Shown: positions 1-11,055 of the stretch, one piece after another
How the letters are laid out: each line of letters starts with the position of its first letter
Numbering within the stretch: position 1 is the stretch's first letter
Origin: Brachionus manjavacas
Taxonomy: Eukaryota; Rotifera; Eurotatoria; Ploima; Brachionidae
Reading direction: 5' to 3'
Assembly: GCA_019054805.1 (NCBI GenBank)
Contig: JAHQIY010000006.1
Location: 1,984,001-2,048,000 of the forward strand
Length of the DNA stretch: 64,000 bases
Position numbers and translations under genes: made by a program
The notes under the pieces: generated by a model
Seen by the model: the letters and a program-made list of their open reading frames with translations, nothing else
What the model was told of the DNA's origin: nothing
Databases searched by the model: none

Positions 1-3
1 ATC

Positions 4-192
4 TGTAAAATGCTTAATTTAAACAAATTTTTTTAAATACAGTAAAATAAGTCTACAAAAATCTCTGCAATATTATGCATTTTGCACGCCATTAAAAAAT
101 TATTATAATCAACTGTACAATTACTTAGCAGAGTTTTTGCAGAAATATATTTTCGGATTAAGCTTAGTTGCTTAAACATTAAGCATTTTATA
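4..192. repeat. Short inverted repeat (hairpin) element
   Basis: A stretch near 4-24 reading TAAAATGCTTAAT is matched in reverse complement near 171-191 (ATTAAGCATTTTA). The inner parts share a weaker pairing around CTCTGCAA / TTGCAGA. This looks like a small non-coding foldback element. No ORF is present. The ends and any target duplication are not clear. Confidence 0.4.
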
Positions 193-479
193 GAACTAAA
201 TTACATTAAATATTGAATTAACACTAGTATTAAAGTGAAAAAAAATGTATGCTTAATTATTTATCTAGATTATTTACCACGATTTAATTAAATATCATAT
301 AGTGAGGACTATGAAACTTTTTTGTTTATAAAATCTAACTTAAATTTTATTTATTTACTAAAATTAATGAAATCTTAATATTTTATACAAATTATGTAAA
401 AATGTGTAAATTTAATTTTTTAAGACACAATGTATATACTCTGCTTAACTCTAAAAAAACTTAACAAATTCTTTTGTCT
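193..479. other. AT-rich stretch, nothing recognised
   Basis: No ORF, repeat or RNA gene can be supported here. The part next to position 480 may be the 3' untranslated tail of the LINE end described in the next entry. Confidence 0.5.
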
Positions 480-585
480 AAAATTTATATTAAAATTTTT
501 ATAATTTTTTAACATCGCCGAAACTGGCGTAATTTTTTGAAATAAATAATAATAAATAATAAAATCTAAAAAAAGCTACATAAAA
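480..585 (+). mobile_element. LINE 3' end (hairpin plus simple-repeat tail)
   Basis: The sequence ACATCGCC, six bases, then GGCGTAATTTTTTGA forms a small GC stem (516-519 with 526-529) and is followed by an AATAAATAAT-type microsatellite. The same hairpin and a similar tail occur at 21675-21740, downstream of a reverse-transcriptase fragment on the plus strand. A conserved 3' hairpin followed by a simple repeat is typical of CR1/jockey-like non-LTR elements. This copy is therefore probably a 5'-truncated LINE of which only the 3' end remains. Confidence 0.5.
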
Positions 586-822
586 CTAAATAAAACTTTA
601 AACTTTATAAAACTTTAGAAAACCTTAATAAATCTATAGTTGGATACATTTTGGATTATACGTACCCATGTCTTAATTCATTCTCAGAAATTAATTTTAA
701 TAATAAAGGTAATTCAAAATTTAGCAGTTTGGTCTATTCTAAATCTAAAATACGACACTCCTCCAACATTTTACACCACCAGGACTTAAATAAGCATAAA
801 TTGCTAGTAGTCTCGAATCGAC

Positions 823-960
823 TTTAAGAGTTGATTGAGAGATATGTTATACAGGACTGAGTCATTCTATTCACTTGATTGTCAGACTGGTGGAAGAATA
901 CAAAGCGGGTTTCGAATTAAGATATATCGAATACCCTAATCCATTGTGTGATTGCTAGTG
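823..960 (+). pseudogene. Exon-like segment related to 59010-59152
   Basis: About 130 bases closely match the reverse complement of 59010-59152, including AGAGATATG, GGACTGAGT, GAATACAAAGC and GGGTTTCGAAT. In both copies the match starts right after a possible 3' splice site (TTTAAG here, a T-run plus TTAG in the other). This copy has frame breaks, while the other reads as one open frame. I do not recognise the protein. It may be a decayed exon copy or a dispersed repeat that contains an exon. Confidence 0.4.
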
Positions 961-969
961 ATGTTGGTT

Positions 970-1980
970 TTGCTTGGTTTTGTGGGTAGCAAAATTTGGT
1001 TAGCCAAAATTGATTATCCAAAAAATCGGTTAGCCACAATTTGGTTAACCAGAAATTCGGTTAGCTATAATTGTACTCCATTAATAAAGTAAGTCAGTTT
1101 TAAAGTTAGAGATTCTTTCTCTAACTTTACTACTTTTACTACTATTATGATAATACCTGGATTTAAATTTATTGAAACAAAATTAGTGGTAAAGGAAGAT
1201 GATATTAAGTTGAGCAAAGATTTAAAGCTGCTTTAAAACAATCTTATGATTACTACTGTAATATTTAAGATCTCGAATCAAATGATTTCTTAATAGCATC
1301 AACTTTCCTACACCCTTTTTATAAAGAATTCGAGTTCGTAAACCAAAATGAACGTAATTTTAAAACCAAAAAGGCTAAAAATTTTCTTATTAATCTTTTC
1401 AAATCGAAAAGATTTTATGAGCTAGTTTTTAGTGCTAGAAAAGAGGGAATCATAAAGTCCCATTCATTAAAGAAAAAGCTGAACTTTGAAGACTCTGAAA
1501 ATTCATCTGACGAAAACGAAGAATCAATTGATATTGAAAAAAAGCTCAATGAATACAGGAAAGATAGAAGTAAGTTATATATCCCAATTTCCTATTCTAT
1601 CTAGTTTAGCTTCAGTTGTTTTAGCGATCCCAGCAACAAGTGTTCCAAGTGAGAGATTTTTCTCACATGCAGGCTATCAACTTTGGGACGGAAGAAATCG
1701 TTTGTCAAAAAAAATTTTGAAAAGATAATGTTTATTTACGAAAATAAAGTCATATTTGATTAATTTAAAATAGAGTAATTTAGCACATAAAATTGAACAT
1801 ATTCCCCTTATTTTTCAAATTAAATATTTTTTTTTAAATTGTTTTAATTTCATTTATTTTTTTTTGTAATTAATTAAACAATTTATTATAGTTTTTTTTT
1901 AAATTTATTCTTGAAGAATCGTAAATTTTGCCTAACCAGATTTTGGTTAACCAAATTGCAATGTGAAATTTTAGTACAAT
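970..1980 (+). mobile_element. Decayed hAT-family DNA transposon
   Basis: Between about 1290 and 1725 the plus strand encodes pieces of the C-terminal half of a hAT transposase in several frames. One piece (near 1297) resembles the 'I-A-S-x-L-x-P-x-x-K' segment. The hAT dimerisation domain lies at 1600-1720, with the motif ATSVPSERFFSHAGY followed by LWDGRNRLS. The N-terminal half is missing and stops interrupt the frame, so it is inactive. The remnant is bracketed by clustered copies of a GGTTAGCCA/GGTTAACCA motif at 990-1072 and 1930-1965, which look like subterminal repeats. A related but separate hAT copy lies at 43334-45192. Confidence 0.6.
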
Positions 1981-1984
1981 TTTT

Positions 1985-2742
1985 AAAAATATTCCATATT
2001 TTCAATCGAAAAATTAATAATTAAAATTAAAAAAAAAAAAATTATCAAGTTTTTTTTAAATAAAAATAAATAAAAAAATAAAACTTTCATTAAAATTTAA
2101 TTTCTATTTATAAATTTAAATTGAATTAATAGTAAAAATCGGCTATAAAAATTTGTTTTATTACTAAAAACTGTGCTATTTTGTTAAATGCACAACGTCA
2201 AAAATATTTGATTAAATTATGCAATAAATTGCAGAGTTTTTGACGATCCCGGAATTCATGTGTAAAAATTTGTACAATATTGTCCTGTTTACAGAAACAT
2301 TTTTGCACAATTAGTAAAATATATAAAGTTTTTATTTTTTGTACTGTAACTTTTGTACTAAAATTTCGCGTCAATGAACGAAGATAATAAGATAAGAATG
2401 GAACAATTTAAGCCTCAGTCTTAAAAAGAGTAAAGTGAATTATTAATTTAATATAATTTGCAAAAGTAACTTAACAACTATTCAGATCAAAAATCAATTA
2501 AAATTTTTTGATAATTTATCAATAAGATATTTTTAACTTTAATTTTTTTAAATTCTAACAATTTTTTACATCGAACATCAAAAAAAAATTATTTCAATTA
2601 CTACAAAGAAAAAAAATATTTCAGATTATGTTTTTGTACTGTAATTTTTGTACAAAGTTTTCACATTGCCAAATTGGATTTCAGTAAACAAAAAAAATTT
2701 ATTTAAATTTTAATTTTTTCAAACGAATTACAATTTAAAAAA
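1985..2742. other. AT-rich stretch, likely intron of the Dispatched-like gene
   Basis: No gene is seen. Two similar sub-segments occur (TTTTGTACTGTAA-TTTTTGTAC near 2338 and 2633). Because the exon at 2749-3331 ends in a splice donor pointing this way, this stretch is probably intronic on the minus strand. No following exon is recognised before position 1. Confidence 0.4.
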
Positions 2743-2748
2743 ACTTAC

Positions 2749-3331
2749 CATTAAAAACAGAATTACAACTTATAAAAGTAGATTTCGATTTTTCGAATAT
2801 TTCCGCATCTGATTTTCCAAAATCTTGTTCTAGATCTCTTATTTGTCTTTTAAATTTCTGATTTTCGACAAAACTTGAACCAAGTTCTTTAGCGATTCGA
2901 TCTATCATTTCATTAGAATAGCTTTTTTCATCATTAGTAGAAAAAATTGAAGACCGATTTGGAATCGACTCAGTATCATCAAAATATTTTATATAATCAT
3001 CAACTTGATACAATTCTTTATTTTGGACCATTTGTTTAATTTTTTGTTTAACAGTTCTTCTGTTGCTAAATGGAGTTCCAATTGTGCTCAGTTCCTTAAA
3101 ATATAAAAATTTGTTCCGAATTGACATTAAATTTTTACAAATTACTTTATATGGTATTGATAAACTTTTTATTGGTGAAAGATACTGACCAGCGGTTGAG
3201 ATAATAATTGAGATTAGAACCGACATAACTATTACCAAAAATGGATATTTAACAATAAATTTAACACATTTAAATTGAATATTTTTCATGCATGTCGCCA
3301 TTTTTGAGGAAGCTAAGTCCAATGACTGCAT
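2749..3331 (-). CDS. N-terminal exon of a Dispatched/Patched-like membrane protein
   Basis: The minus strand opens with ATG at 3331 and reads for about 194 codons. It ends at a good splice donor: the last exon base is 2749 and the intron begins GTAAGT, so the stop at 2735 is inside the intron. One strong membrane segment sits at residues 27-50 (KYPFLVIVMSVLISIIIS). It is followed by a region with GTPFSNRRT, which resembles the 'GFEPRGT..S.R' sequence just after TM1 in Dispatched proteins. Dispatched proteins are RND-type transporters that release lipid-modified Hedgehog. That assignment is tentative, because the sterol-sensing and transporter domains are not in view. Later exons must lie beyond position 1 or are lost. 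Confidence 0.45.
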
Positions 3332-4726
3332 TTTGAACTAAAATAACTCACTGGAAACTTTTTCTATCTCGCAAATTTAATCTAAATGATAAATCATTTG
3401 TAAAAATTTAAGGTATTCGATATTTTAGTCGACAAATGCTAGACCTTATAAGTTAAATATTTTCCTTAATTTGTAAGCTTATTATGTATACAAAGATTAG
3501 ATTAAAAATTTATCAAAATTTGGTGTTAGACACGGCTAATTAAGTCAAATTGGGTTAATTTCGAAGGATTATCAAAACTAAACGTTGCTTACTAAATCTA
3601 TTTCGGAACATGCTCAAATATTTATTTTCAAATCGTCGACTTTTTTGTTAACAATATCTTAAGAAAACATTTTCTAAGACCTAAAATTGTGTACAAATTA
3701 AATTAATTAATTTTATCTATTGGCTGTAAGTCCAAAAGGTTTTTTTTAATAAACTTTTAGATAACTAGGGCATAAATGTCACACAAATTAATTTTTAACT
3801 TTTATTTTTAAACTTAATAAATTGAAGATTTATGACATAATACTTGAAATTAATTGTCTCGATTTTATGTATCTTTACAAATAAAGGATTTGAATAAAAA
3901 GTGAAAAAATAAAAATTGAGTACAAATTAAAATTGTTTGATTTGAGATATGTATTTGTTATTAGATAAAATAATTAAATGATCTAAAATCTTGACGATTA
4001 TAATTTAAGATTTAAAAAAAATATTTACTTTTCATTAGTGTGAGAAAAATAAATGAAGGTTAAGGGCGTATGCGATCATTAAATTAAAAATGAAATGATG
4101 TTTTCATTATGTTGAGAAAGAGTAAAAATTTTTTTAAAAATTTAAAATATTTTAAGGTATTTTAAAGACTAGAATTCGCAAAACTAAAAAAAATGATTTT
4201 ATATATTTAGAATAATTAAAATAATTCTAAAAAAATTAACTCAATAATTTGCTCTTCATTTTGTCCACAAAACAAAATTTGTCCAAATTGGGTTTGAGTG
4301 AGAATGGTGGCAAAATATCCCAAGGGTGACTAAAAATTTTAACCTTAGAGCTGGTTAAATTTTTTTTAATTTTTGAATTGTAAATATTTTTTCTTAATTG
4401 TTATAAAATCAAAAATAAATCTAAATTTGAAAATTTACTATTAAAACAGACTTTTAACTAAAAATCATTCCTTCACTCAACTAAGAATTTTCCTAACCAT
4501 TTTAAAATATTACCAATATTTTTGATTCAAATTTTTTTCCATTTTTTTCAATAAGTAAAAATTACAATAATAAAATTTAGGTCTTTGCGCAAATAAAGTC
4601 GATTTATACAAAAACCTTAAAATATTGGGATCGGATGATTTTCCATAATCAATATTAAAAAAAGTCTTAAATTTCATTTAATTCAATTAAATTTTAATTA
4701 TTTTTTTAATTGAGCAGATTATTTTA
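3332..4726. other. Gene-free AT-rich stretch
   Basis: No coding region, RNA gene or clear repeat can be supported. The part just above 3331 should hold the promoter of the Dispatched-like gene, but no motif stands out. Confidence 0.5.
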
Positions 4727-5124
4727 ACAATTTTGAGGCAACTTGAAGTTTATGATCAATTTAAAATGCTCAAAATGATCAAACCAAGTTTTAATTTTGA
4801 AATGGATAAAAATTTTCTTAATAGAAATAATGCAGAGATAAATTTTTGCATTTAACATACTTTGTTTAATAAATAGTTAAACTCTGCACTTTAAAAATGA
4901 ACATTGCAGAGTTCATACTATCTAAATGATGCTATATTGAGAGTATTTTTTTGCAGACTTTTGCAGACTTTAATTTTAAATTTAACAAAGTATGCTAAAC
5001 CTAAAAATGTATCTCTGCATTATTTCTATTAAAATTTTTTTATCTATTTCAAAATTAAAATTTGATTTGATCATTTTGAGCATTATAAATTGATCATAAA
5101 CTTCAAGGTGCCAATTTTGATTCA
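4727..5124. repeat. Inverted-repeat element (about 130-bp arms)
   Basis: The left arm (about 4730-4870) contains CTTGAAGTTTATGATCAATTT and AATAATGCAGAGAT. The right arm (about 4980-5120) carries the reverse complements (AAATTGATCATAAACTTCAAG, ATCTCTGCATTATT). The arms pair over roughly 130 bp around a core containing TTTGCAGAC repeats. A related single arm occurs at 8561-8935. This looks like a non-autonomous foldback or MITE-type element with no coding capacity. Confidence 0.75.
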
Positions 5125-5800
5125 TCTGAAAACAACTGTCTGGTTAATAATATTTTAAGAATATTTTATTCAAAACAAAAGTATATGTAACATTTTAATT
5201 TGTTCAATTTATATTATTTTTTTTAATTCAGATCATGTTTGATTTTTTTAATTTGGTGGAAATATTAAAAATCGTGTTATCCGGAAAATTTATTATCCGG
5301 AAGACTATGAAAAAAAAGCTCGAATCTCATTCCGGATAACCGGTTATTGACTGTAACTAGGAATAAATGCATCAAAAAAAATTTGAAATTTTACAAAAAT
5401 TTTGGTGATTTACGCTTTACGCCCGGTGTAGATTTTTTACAATTTTGATGGGTGTAGGCTTTTTGACATAACCTTCATGCAATGTTTACTGAAATAAAAA
5501 AATAAATAATTATTTCACTAGAAAAACTTCTAGTCATACTGTCTTTTTTAAACGAATATCTTATATTTTAAAATTTCGAGCTGGTTAAACAAAAAAGCAA
5601 AATTACAGCTTTTTTTTCTAAAAAAAATAGTGAAATTTATTTTTAGTATTTATTTTATTTATTTTAAAAATTGGCAGTTGAATTTAAATTTAGATTAAAG
5701 TGATGAAATAAAAATTTCACTCATTTTACTAGCCATTAATTTTTTTCTTAATTTCTTAAATTTTATGCGATAAAAATACTTTTTAAAATTAAAAATAACT
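5125..5800. other. Gene-free stretch with one transposon-end relic
   Basis: At 5331-5353 the sequence CCGGATAACCGGTTATTGACTG is followed by TA. Read on the other strand this is TA-CAGTCAATAACCGG, the form of a Tc1/mariner or pogo terminal repeat at a TA target. A second GTTATCCGG copy at 5277 may be part of it, but no opposite end is found. Nothing else is recognised. Confidence 0.35.
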
Positions 5801-5805
5801 TTCTA

Positions 5806-7074
5806 ATGGAAGCTATTAAAAAAATTCTTGAATGCAACTTTTGCCATGATGTATTAGACCAATGTATTTTGTTACCTTGCGGGGAGACCATCTGCGAAAA
5901 GCACACGCTTTCAAACCAAAAAATCGAATGTCCATCATGTAGAAACGAGCATGAAGTGCCAACAAAAGGATTTCCTTTGAATAAAATTGCCAATCAACTT
6001 ATCGAAACCAGGTTTCATAAAATAAATTTTGGAGAAGCTTTCCAAATTTTTACTCTTGAGGATTCATGCTTGAAACTTGACCAAACATTCAAATCCTATT
6101 TTAAAATGAATGAAAAACCATCTGAATTTCAAATTCAATTTTTGGAGCGAATGGTTCAAGCTATCGACTTAAAACGTGAAGAAATCAAATAAGAAAATGA
6201 AAGTCATGCCAAAAATTTGGTTATTGAACTCTTCGATTCTGAGCATGATATAATAAAAGAGTCCAAAAATAAAAAATTTGAGTCGGTCTATTCTTATTTA
6301 GAAATAGCGAAAAAAAACACAGATGATGACAAAAATTTAATTTTTAATTTATCAAACTTGGTAGAAAACGCTAAGCTTGAAATAAATCAGAAAATTGATG
6401 AAAAATATTTAAATTTAATAAATGAATTAAGTTTAAGAATGGAAAAAGCAACAGTTGTAACATTGGATAAAAAATGTCGAAACGAAATGACAAAAATTTA
6501 CACCAATTTCAACAAAATTTTTAATGATATAAAAAAATCAAAATTCGAAAACAAGAATTTTGTGGAAATTAAAAATCAGCTTCAAAAATATCGAGAAAAA
6601 GTCCACAAAATAATTAGATACATGCAAAATACATCACTTCAGAATGAAGGATTTGATTTAGAGTCAAAATTTTACAATTTTCCAAATTTAAATGATTTGG
6701 AATTCATTAAAAGCAAGAAGGTACACGAATTTGAAATGAAAGTAGAAAGTCTTAGTAATTTACAATCAGAGCCGATTGCAAGTGAATTGTTTCTGGTCGA
6801 TGGAATTAACTTTTCTTTTTATTTGAAAATAAAAAAGAATAAAATTGGAGAGTTGAGTTACGTGGCACAATTGTTTATGTGTGAGAAATAGTTCCATTTT
6901 AGTGGCATAATTGTTGAGCATTCAATACAGTTAACTCCACTTATGAAAGTGCCAAAGGTTCAAAAATCATTTTTCAAGCCATTTACACCTGAAACTTTTC
7001 GTCTGGCTCTTCAGAATGTAATTTTAATAAATTTAAAAAGCTATTGCTTCATTCATTTTAAAGGGTTCCGATAG
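5806..7074 (+). pseudogene. RING-finger protein gene with two in-frame stops
   Basis: One reading frame runs from ATG 5806 to a TAG at 7072-7074 (423 codons) but is broken by TAA at 6190-6192 and TAG at 6889-6891. Residues 10-45 form a RING finger with the cysteines and histidine spaced C-x2-C-x11-C-x4-C-x2-H and then CPSC. Such RINGs usually belong to E3 ubiquitin ligases. After the first stop the frame continues as a Lys/Glu-rich helical region, probably coiled coil. A C-terminal region after it could be a decayed MATH/TRAF-like beta domain; this is weakly supported. The frame stays open for hundreds of codons around each stop, so the lesions are recent or the stops are sequencing errors. 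Intact genes nearby use standard stops, so recoding is unlikely. No start codon other than a TTG is available for a second protein. Confidence 0.65.
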
Positions 7075-7545
7075 CAAAGAAAATCTAAAGCTTTTTATCA
7101 AAGTTAAAGTTCTAAGTCTTCGGGCACGTGATCTAACCATATAGTCTTTAACTGCTCAAAAACTAACAGCTATGCCTTTAAAATAAAATTTTAATTTTCT
7201 TGTTGAATTTTTTTTTCTCTAATGTTATTTTAAAATTAATTTGGTATCATGAAAATCAGTACAAAAATACACTTATAATTATTAAGTTGTCAGATATTTG
7301 AAGTTTTTAAATTGCTGGCAAAAAAGACAAAACTGTGCAAAATTTTTTGTTAGTCTCAATAACTACGATTCTTTTTGTTAATATTGTTAATTTATTGCTT
7401 TTAAAATGGTTATAAAATTAACTTTTGGAAAATTATTTTTTTTTTAATAAATTAACAGGAAAAATTTATATTTAACTATATAAATGATTAAATTTTTTGT
7501 TTTTGGATTACAAAATGTAACTAATGTTGAAATAATATTGAAAAA
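7075..7545. other. Gene-free AT-rich stretch
   Basis: Nothing beyond the 3' flank of the broken RING gene is recognised. Confidence 0.5.
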
Positions 7546-7547
7546 GT

Positions 7548-8352
7548 GCGATGCTTCAAGTATTTTATTCAGTTTCAAATAAAATAATAAGTTAATATTG
7601 CAAGCATTTTCATATTTGGAATTAAAATTTCTAGTGAAATAGAACGAGTTTAATTTTTATTTGCTAAAATTCTTATTATCTTTAATCAGGAAGGATCAAT
7701 TTTCTAATTTTGATGATAAACGTCATAAACAATGATTTTTTTATATAAATTACAAAATTCTTATAACTTCTTTGATAAACTAATTCATTCATTGGGAGTC
7801 TTTTTTAGACAAATCCAAGTATCAAAATTGGCTCATCTCGTTTGGAGTCAAGCTAATTTTTCAAAGTTAGTATTTTTCAAAATCAAAAACTAAATCAAAA
7901 ATATTCCCTTGAACGAGTTCTTTTATCAAAATAATCATCGAATGAAAAAAAAAATAAAAAAAAAAACAAAATTTTTATTGATTTTTACTATAAATTAATA
8001 TAATTCTAACTTTTTAAAAAGTAAAATAGTAAATAACAGTAAATGAAAGGTTTGCATATTTTTGAAAATTTTCAAAGATTGAATTTAAATTTAAAACAAA
8101 AAATGATTATTTAAAATTTAAAAAAGAATTTTCTCATTTGCATATTTTCTCAATTTTTCAAATAAAAATTAAACTCGTTCTATTTCACTAAAAAGTTTAA
8201 TTTCAAATATGAAAATTCTTTAAATATTAACTTAATATTAACATAATAATTATAGCTATTTATTTATTATATATTATTATTATAAAAATAAATTTTAATT
8301 GAATTAAAATTTATTTTTTTTTTAACTGAAAAAAACACTTGAAACATTTCAC
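7548..8352. repeat. Inverted-repeat element with about 100-bp arms
   Basis: The left arm (7548-7665) includes TTCAAGTATTTTATTCAGTT, CATATTTGGAATTAAA and GTGAAATAGAACGAG. The right arm (8157-8352) carries their near-exact reverse complements, CTCGTTCTATTTCAC, TTTAATTTCAAATATG and AACTGAAAAAAACACTTGAA. The core between them has no ORF. It is a non-autonomous foldback or MITE-like element. The right arm holds a small AT-rich insertion relative to the left. Confidence 0.75.
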
Positions 8353-8540
8353 TTTCTGAATGTTATTTCGACAGTAGATACATTTTTCAATTCAAACACA
8401 AAAAATTTAACCATATAATTTCATAATTTAAATTTTGGTTATAATTATATTTAACTTTTAGTTCTCATAAACTCTATCTACTTCTAGTATTAAGAAGATG
8501 AGTCGTGTATATTTCAGAGTGCAAACCATCAATATGACAC

Positions 8541-8935
8541 AATTTTAAGTGAATTATTTTTTGCAGACTTTAACAAAGTATGTTAAATCTAACAATAGAC
8601 CTCAGCACTAGTTCTATTAAGAAATACAGTGCCGGAAATTAACTTGATTCATCATATCATCTTATATCATTTAATATCATTTTTTTAAACTTTTCTCATA
8701 TCAGCTGATGTCAGCTATTATCATTTTATGTCAGATAATATCAGGTGAATTAAAATTTGAATTTTAATATCAAATAAAATTTGTAAATAATTTTTTTTTC
8801 TGATATTAGCTGATATCATTTGATATGATGTGACAAGTTAATTTCCGGCACTGCAACAATTCATTTCAAAATTAAAACATGGTTTGATCATTTTGAGCGT
8901 CGAAAATTTATCATAAACTTCAAAATTCCATAAAA
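8541..8935. repeat. Single-arm copy of the 4727-5124 repeat, interrupted by a MITE
   Basis: 8561-8630 (GCAGACTTTAACAAAGTATG, then GTTCTATTAA) and 8856-8930 (TTTCAAAATTAAAAC, TTTGATCATTTTGAGC, ATCATAAACTTCAA) together match the right arm of the element at 4980-5120. The two halves are separated by the inserted element at 8637-8853. The match resumes in register on the other side. Confidence 0.7.
8637..8853. mobile_element. 217-bp MITE with perfect 20-bp terminal inverted repeats
   Basis: The element begins CAGTGCCGGAAATTAACTT and ends with the exact reverse complement AAGTTAATTTCCGGCACTG. The flanks are TA on the left and CA on the right, a TA target with one change. The interior is made of TATCA / GATAT-rich repeats and has no ORF. 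TIRs starting CAGT at TA sites point to mobilisation by a Tc1/mariner/pogo transposase. The element sits inside an older repeat (8541-8935), so it inserted later. Confidence 0.85.
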
Positions 8936-10077
8936 TGAAATGATTGATTTTTCCTACAAATATTTATTCGTGAATGATGGAATTTCTTATAATAAAAAAA
9001 GTAATTGAAAATGAAGGATGGTGGTCATACAATAAAACGAACATAAAAATTGTGTGAAAATTTCATACTATTTTCTTTAGTTAAATAAACACTGTTTTTT
9101 TAAGTTTTTCTTACAAAAAATAATTTTTATTTTACATTTTTTACCATTAATTACTTACTTATCAAATTTTCTTTCTTTCAACGAGCATTTGAAGAATTTG
9201 AAACAGATTTTTTTTGACCCTTAGGTTCTGAGTATTGTGATTTTAAAAAACAAATTGAACACTGTTCAATTTCAATTTGTATTTTAAAATCAATTTTTAA
9301 AATCAAAGAAATAATTGTTCAATTTTTGAAAAATTATTTTTTTGTTTTTGATAAATAAAAATAACCGATAATAGAATATACTAAAAATAAATCACCGATA
9401 AGATTGATTATTGATTTAATTTAAAAAAAAAAAGAAAATGAAGAATTTTTTTGGCTAAAAAGGTGCAACAAAGTATGTTGCAGTATTTTTTTCAATGCAT
9501 TTAAATCTTTAATTTTAATTTTTCAAAAAAGGAAGAATTTTTGTTCAATTTGTAACTGAATTTCGCAATCGCTGCGTCCTGAAAGTTTTAAAATTATAAA
9601 ACTGAAAATTCTAAAAATTAGGATATTTTTAATACCAGGGCTAAAATATTTGAAATTATATTTTAGAATCTTAATACGATTTTGAGTATTTTGATTAAAT
9701 TTCGAGGCACGATTATTTTCAAACAAAGTGTTACATACTCAAATCTATGAGAAATATCCAAAGATCCTTTCGGGATTTTTACCGAATTTCTCCTTATCTT
9801 CTAAATGCAGATTAAACAATAAAAAGTCTTAATTTTATCTTTTCGACTATTCAAAAAATTTATTTTGCAATTAAAGATTAAAGAAATTGTTTTTTGAGAT
9901 TTAATTTTTTTTTGAAATCTTAGTTTATCTAAAAAGTAAATTTTTTTCATCAAATTGTTCAATTTTTTTGCATTTCACAATTATCTTTATTATTTAAATT
10001 CAGTTTGACCATAGCCCTACGAATGAATAAAAAAAAAATCCGAGATAGGTTTTGGTTTAAAAATTTATTCAATTTTC
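8936..10077. other. Gene-free AT-rich stretch
   Basis: There is a short palindrome at about 9240-9290 (ACAAATTGAACACTGTTCAATTT-type). No supported gene is seen. The small ORF at 9523-9726 shows no family resemblance and is not called. Confidence 0.5.
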
Positions 10078-11055
10078 TTAAAAAAATTTATTCATTTTAT
10101 CACTTAGATAATAATTATCATCTACTATAAAATTATACCAATAATAAGGTAAAATAATGGTACTAAAATGCCACAAAGCATGAGAGTCTAAAAACCACCA
10201 TATGGGCCTAAAATCAAAAACCTCAAAAACAATTAAAACATCAAATAAAATAACACTTAATGCACATTTCCATATGTATTTGTTTTTTTTTATGAACATT
10301 TTGTAAGCACTCCAGCTCAGCCAGCAAAACGAGTTTAGAATTCCAACTAAAATATTTATCCGCATGTTGTAGCCGTAATCGAATTTAATCGAACTGAGAT
10401 AATTACAATGGTACATAAAATAGAATAAGCTTCCAACGTTTACCAAATACATTAGCCAGTTAAGATTCCGGCGTAATTTTAAAAAACGAATTACAAAAGA
10501 GTTAAATTGGCCAAGAACAAGCAAAAATGCGCTAAAATAGTCCATTCGCTCTGTGAATGGAGTATCTCTGATATGAAAAATGGCTGACCAAAGCCATGTA
10601 TTTAAACTAATGTAGCCAAAAATGGTCCATAAAGTTCTAAATGGAGCATTTCGTGGCATTCTTTTTTTCATTTCTTTTATCATAATAAAATTGACTGCAA
10701 AGTTTAATACTGAACTAATGGCAGATGCTGGCTCTTGTATTCCGAGGATTCTGATAAAAGGCCATTTACCATAAAATTGAGGCGCATCTTCATTATAATA
10801 TACCTTGAAATCATTTACAGCTTTCCACATGCAAATGTATTTGCATTCACTTTCACAATCCCAACCCAATAACTTTAAATAAAATGGCTGATTTTGTTCG
10901 AATAAAGTTGGCTGATTTATTTCTGTAAATTTTTGGCTACAGTTACGGCTTAAGCACTTGTCAAGACAATAATTGAAAAAATTAGATCTATCGCCTTTTG
11001 AAGCCAACACACCAGTAGCATGAACAAAAAATATCAATACTAGTTTTCGGTACAT
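10078..11055 (-). CDS. PGAP3: GPI-lipid remodelling phospholipase PGAP3 (Per1-like)
   Basis: An intact single-exon gene of 325 residues, close to the usual 320 of the family. PGAP3/PER1 removes the unsaturated sn-2 fatty acid from GPI anchors in the Golgi so that a saturated chain can be added. Visible features are an N-terminal signal peptide (residues 1-19, ending GVLAS), a Cys-rich lumenal segment (residues 30-90 with CLDKCLSRNC and WDCESECKYICMW), and about seven membrane spans. The CREST-superfamily catalytic signatures FHIRDTPFTERMDYFSA (around residue 160) and DSHALWHFSTI near the C-terminus supply the conserved His and Asp residues. The start is the first ATG before the signal peptide. 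It has no intron, unlike the other housekeeping genes of the window. It ends 8 bases from a run of A/T that may hold the poly(A) signal. Confidence 0.92.
   Translation of the reverse strand: MYRKLVLIFFVHATGVLASKGDRSNFFNYCLDKCLSRNCSQKFTEINQPTLFEQNQPFYLKLLGWDCESECKYICMWKAVNDFKVYYNEDAPQFYGKWPFIRILGIQEPASAISSVLNFAVNFIMIKEMKKRMPRNAPFRTLWTIFGYISLNTWLWSAIFHIRDTPFTERMDYFSAFLLVLGQFNSFVIRFLKLRRNLNWLMYLVNVGSLFYFMYHCNYLSSIKFDYGYNMRINILVGILNSFCWLSWSAYKMFIKKNKYIWKCALSVILFDVLIVFEVFDFRPIWWFLDSHALWHFSTIILPYYWYNFIVDDNYYLSDKMNKFF

Noticed and set aside
900-925. GGGTTTCGAATTAAG considered as a tRNA T-arm
   Set aside because: No acceptor, D or anticodon stems fit around it, and the segment matches the exon-like copy at 59 kb.
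5806-7074. Reassigned stop codons (recoding) to explain the breaks in the RING gene
   Set aside because: The intact genes (PGAP3, ACTL6, ARMH1, TTLL1, NSF) end normally and none needs TAA or TAG as sense.
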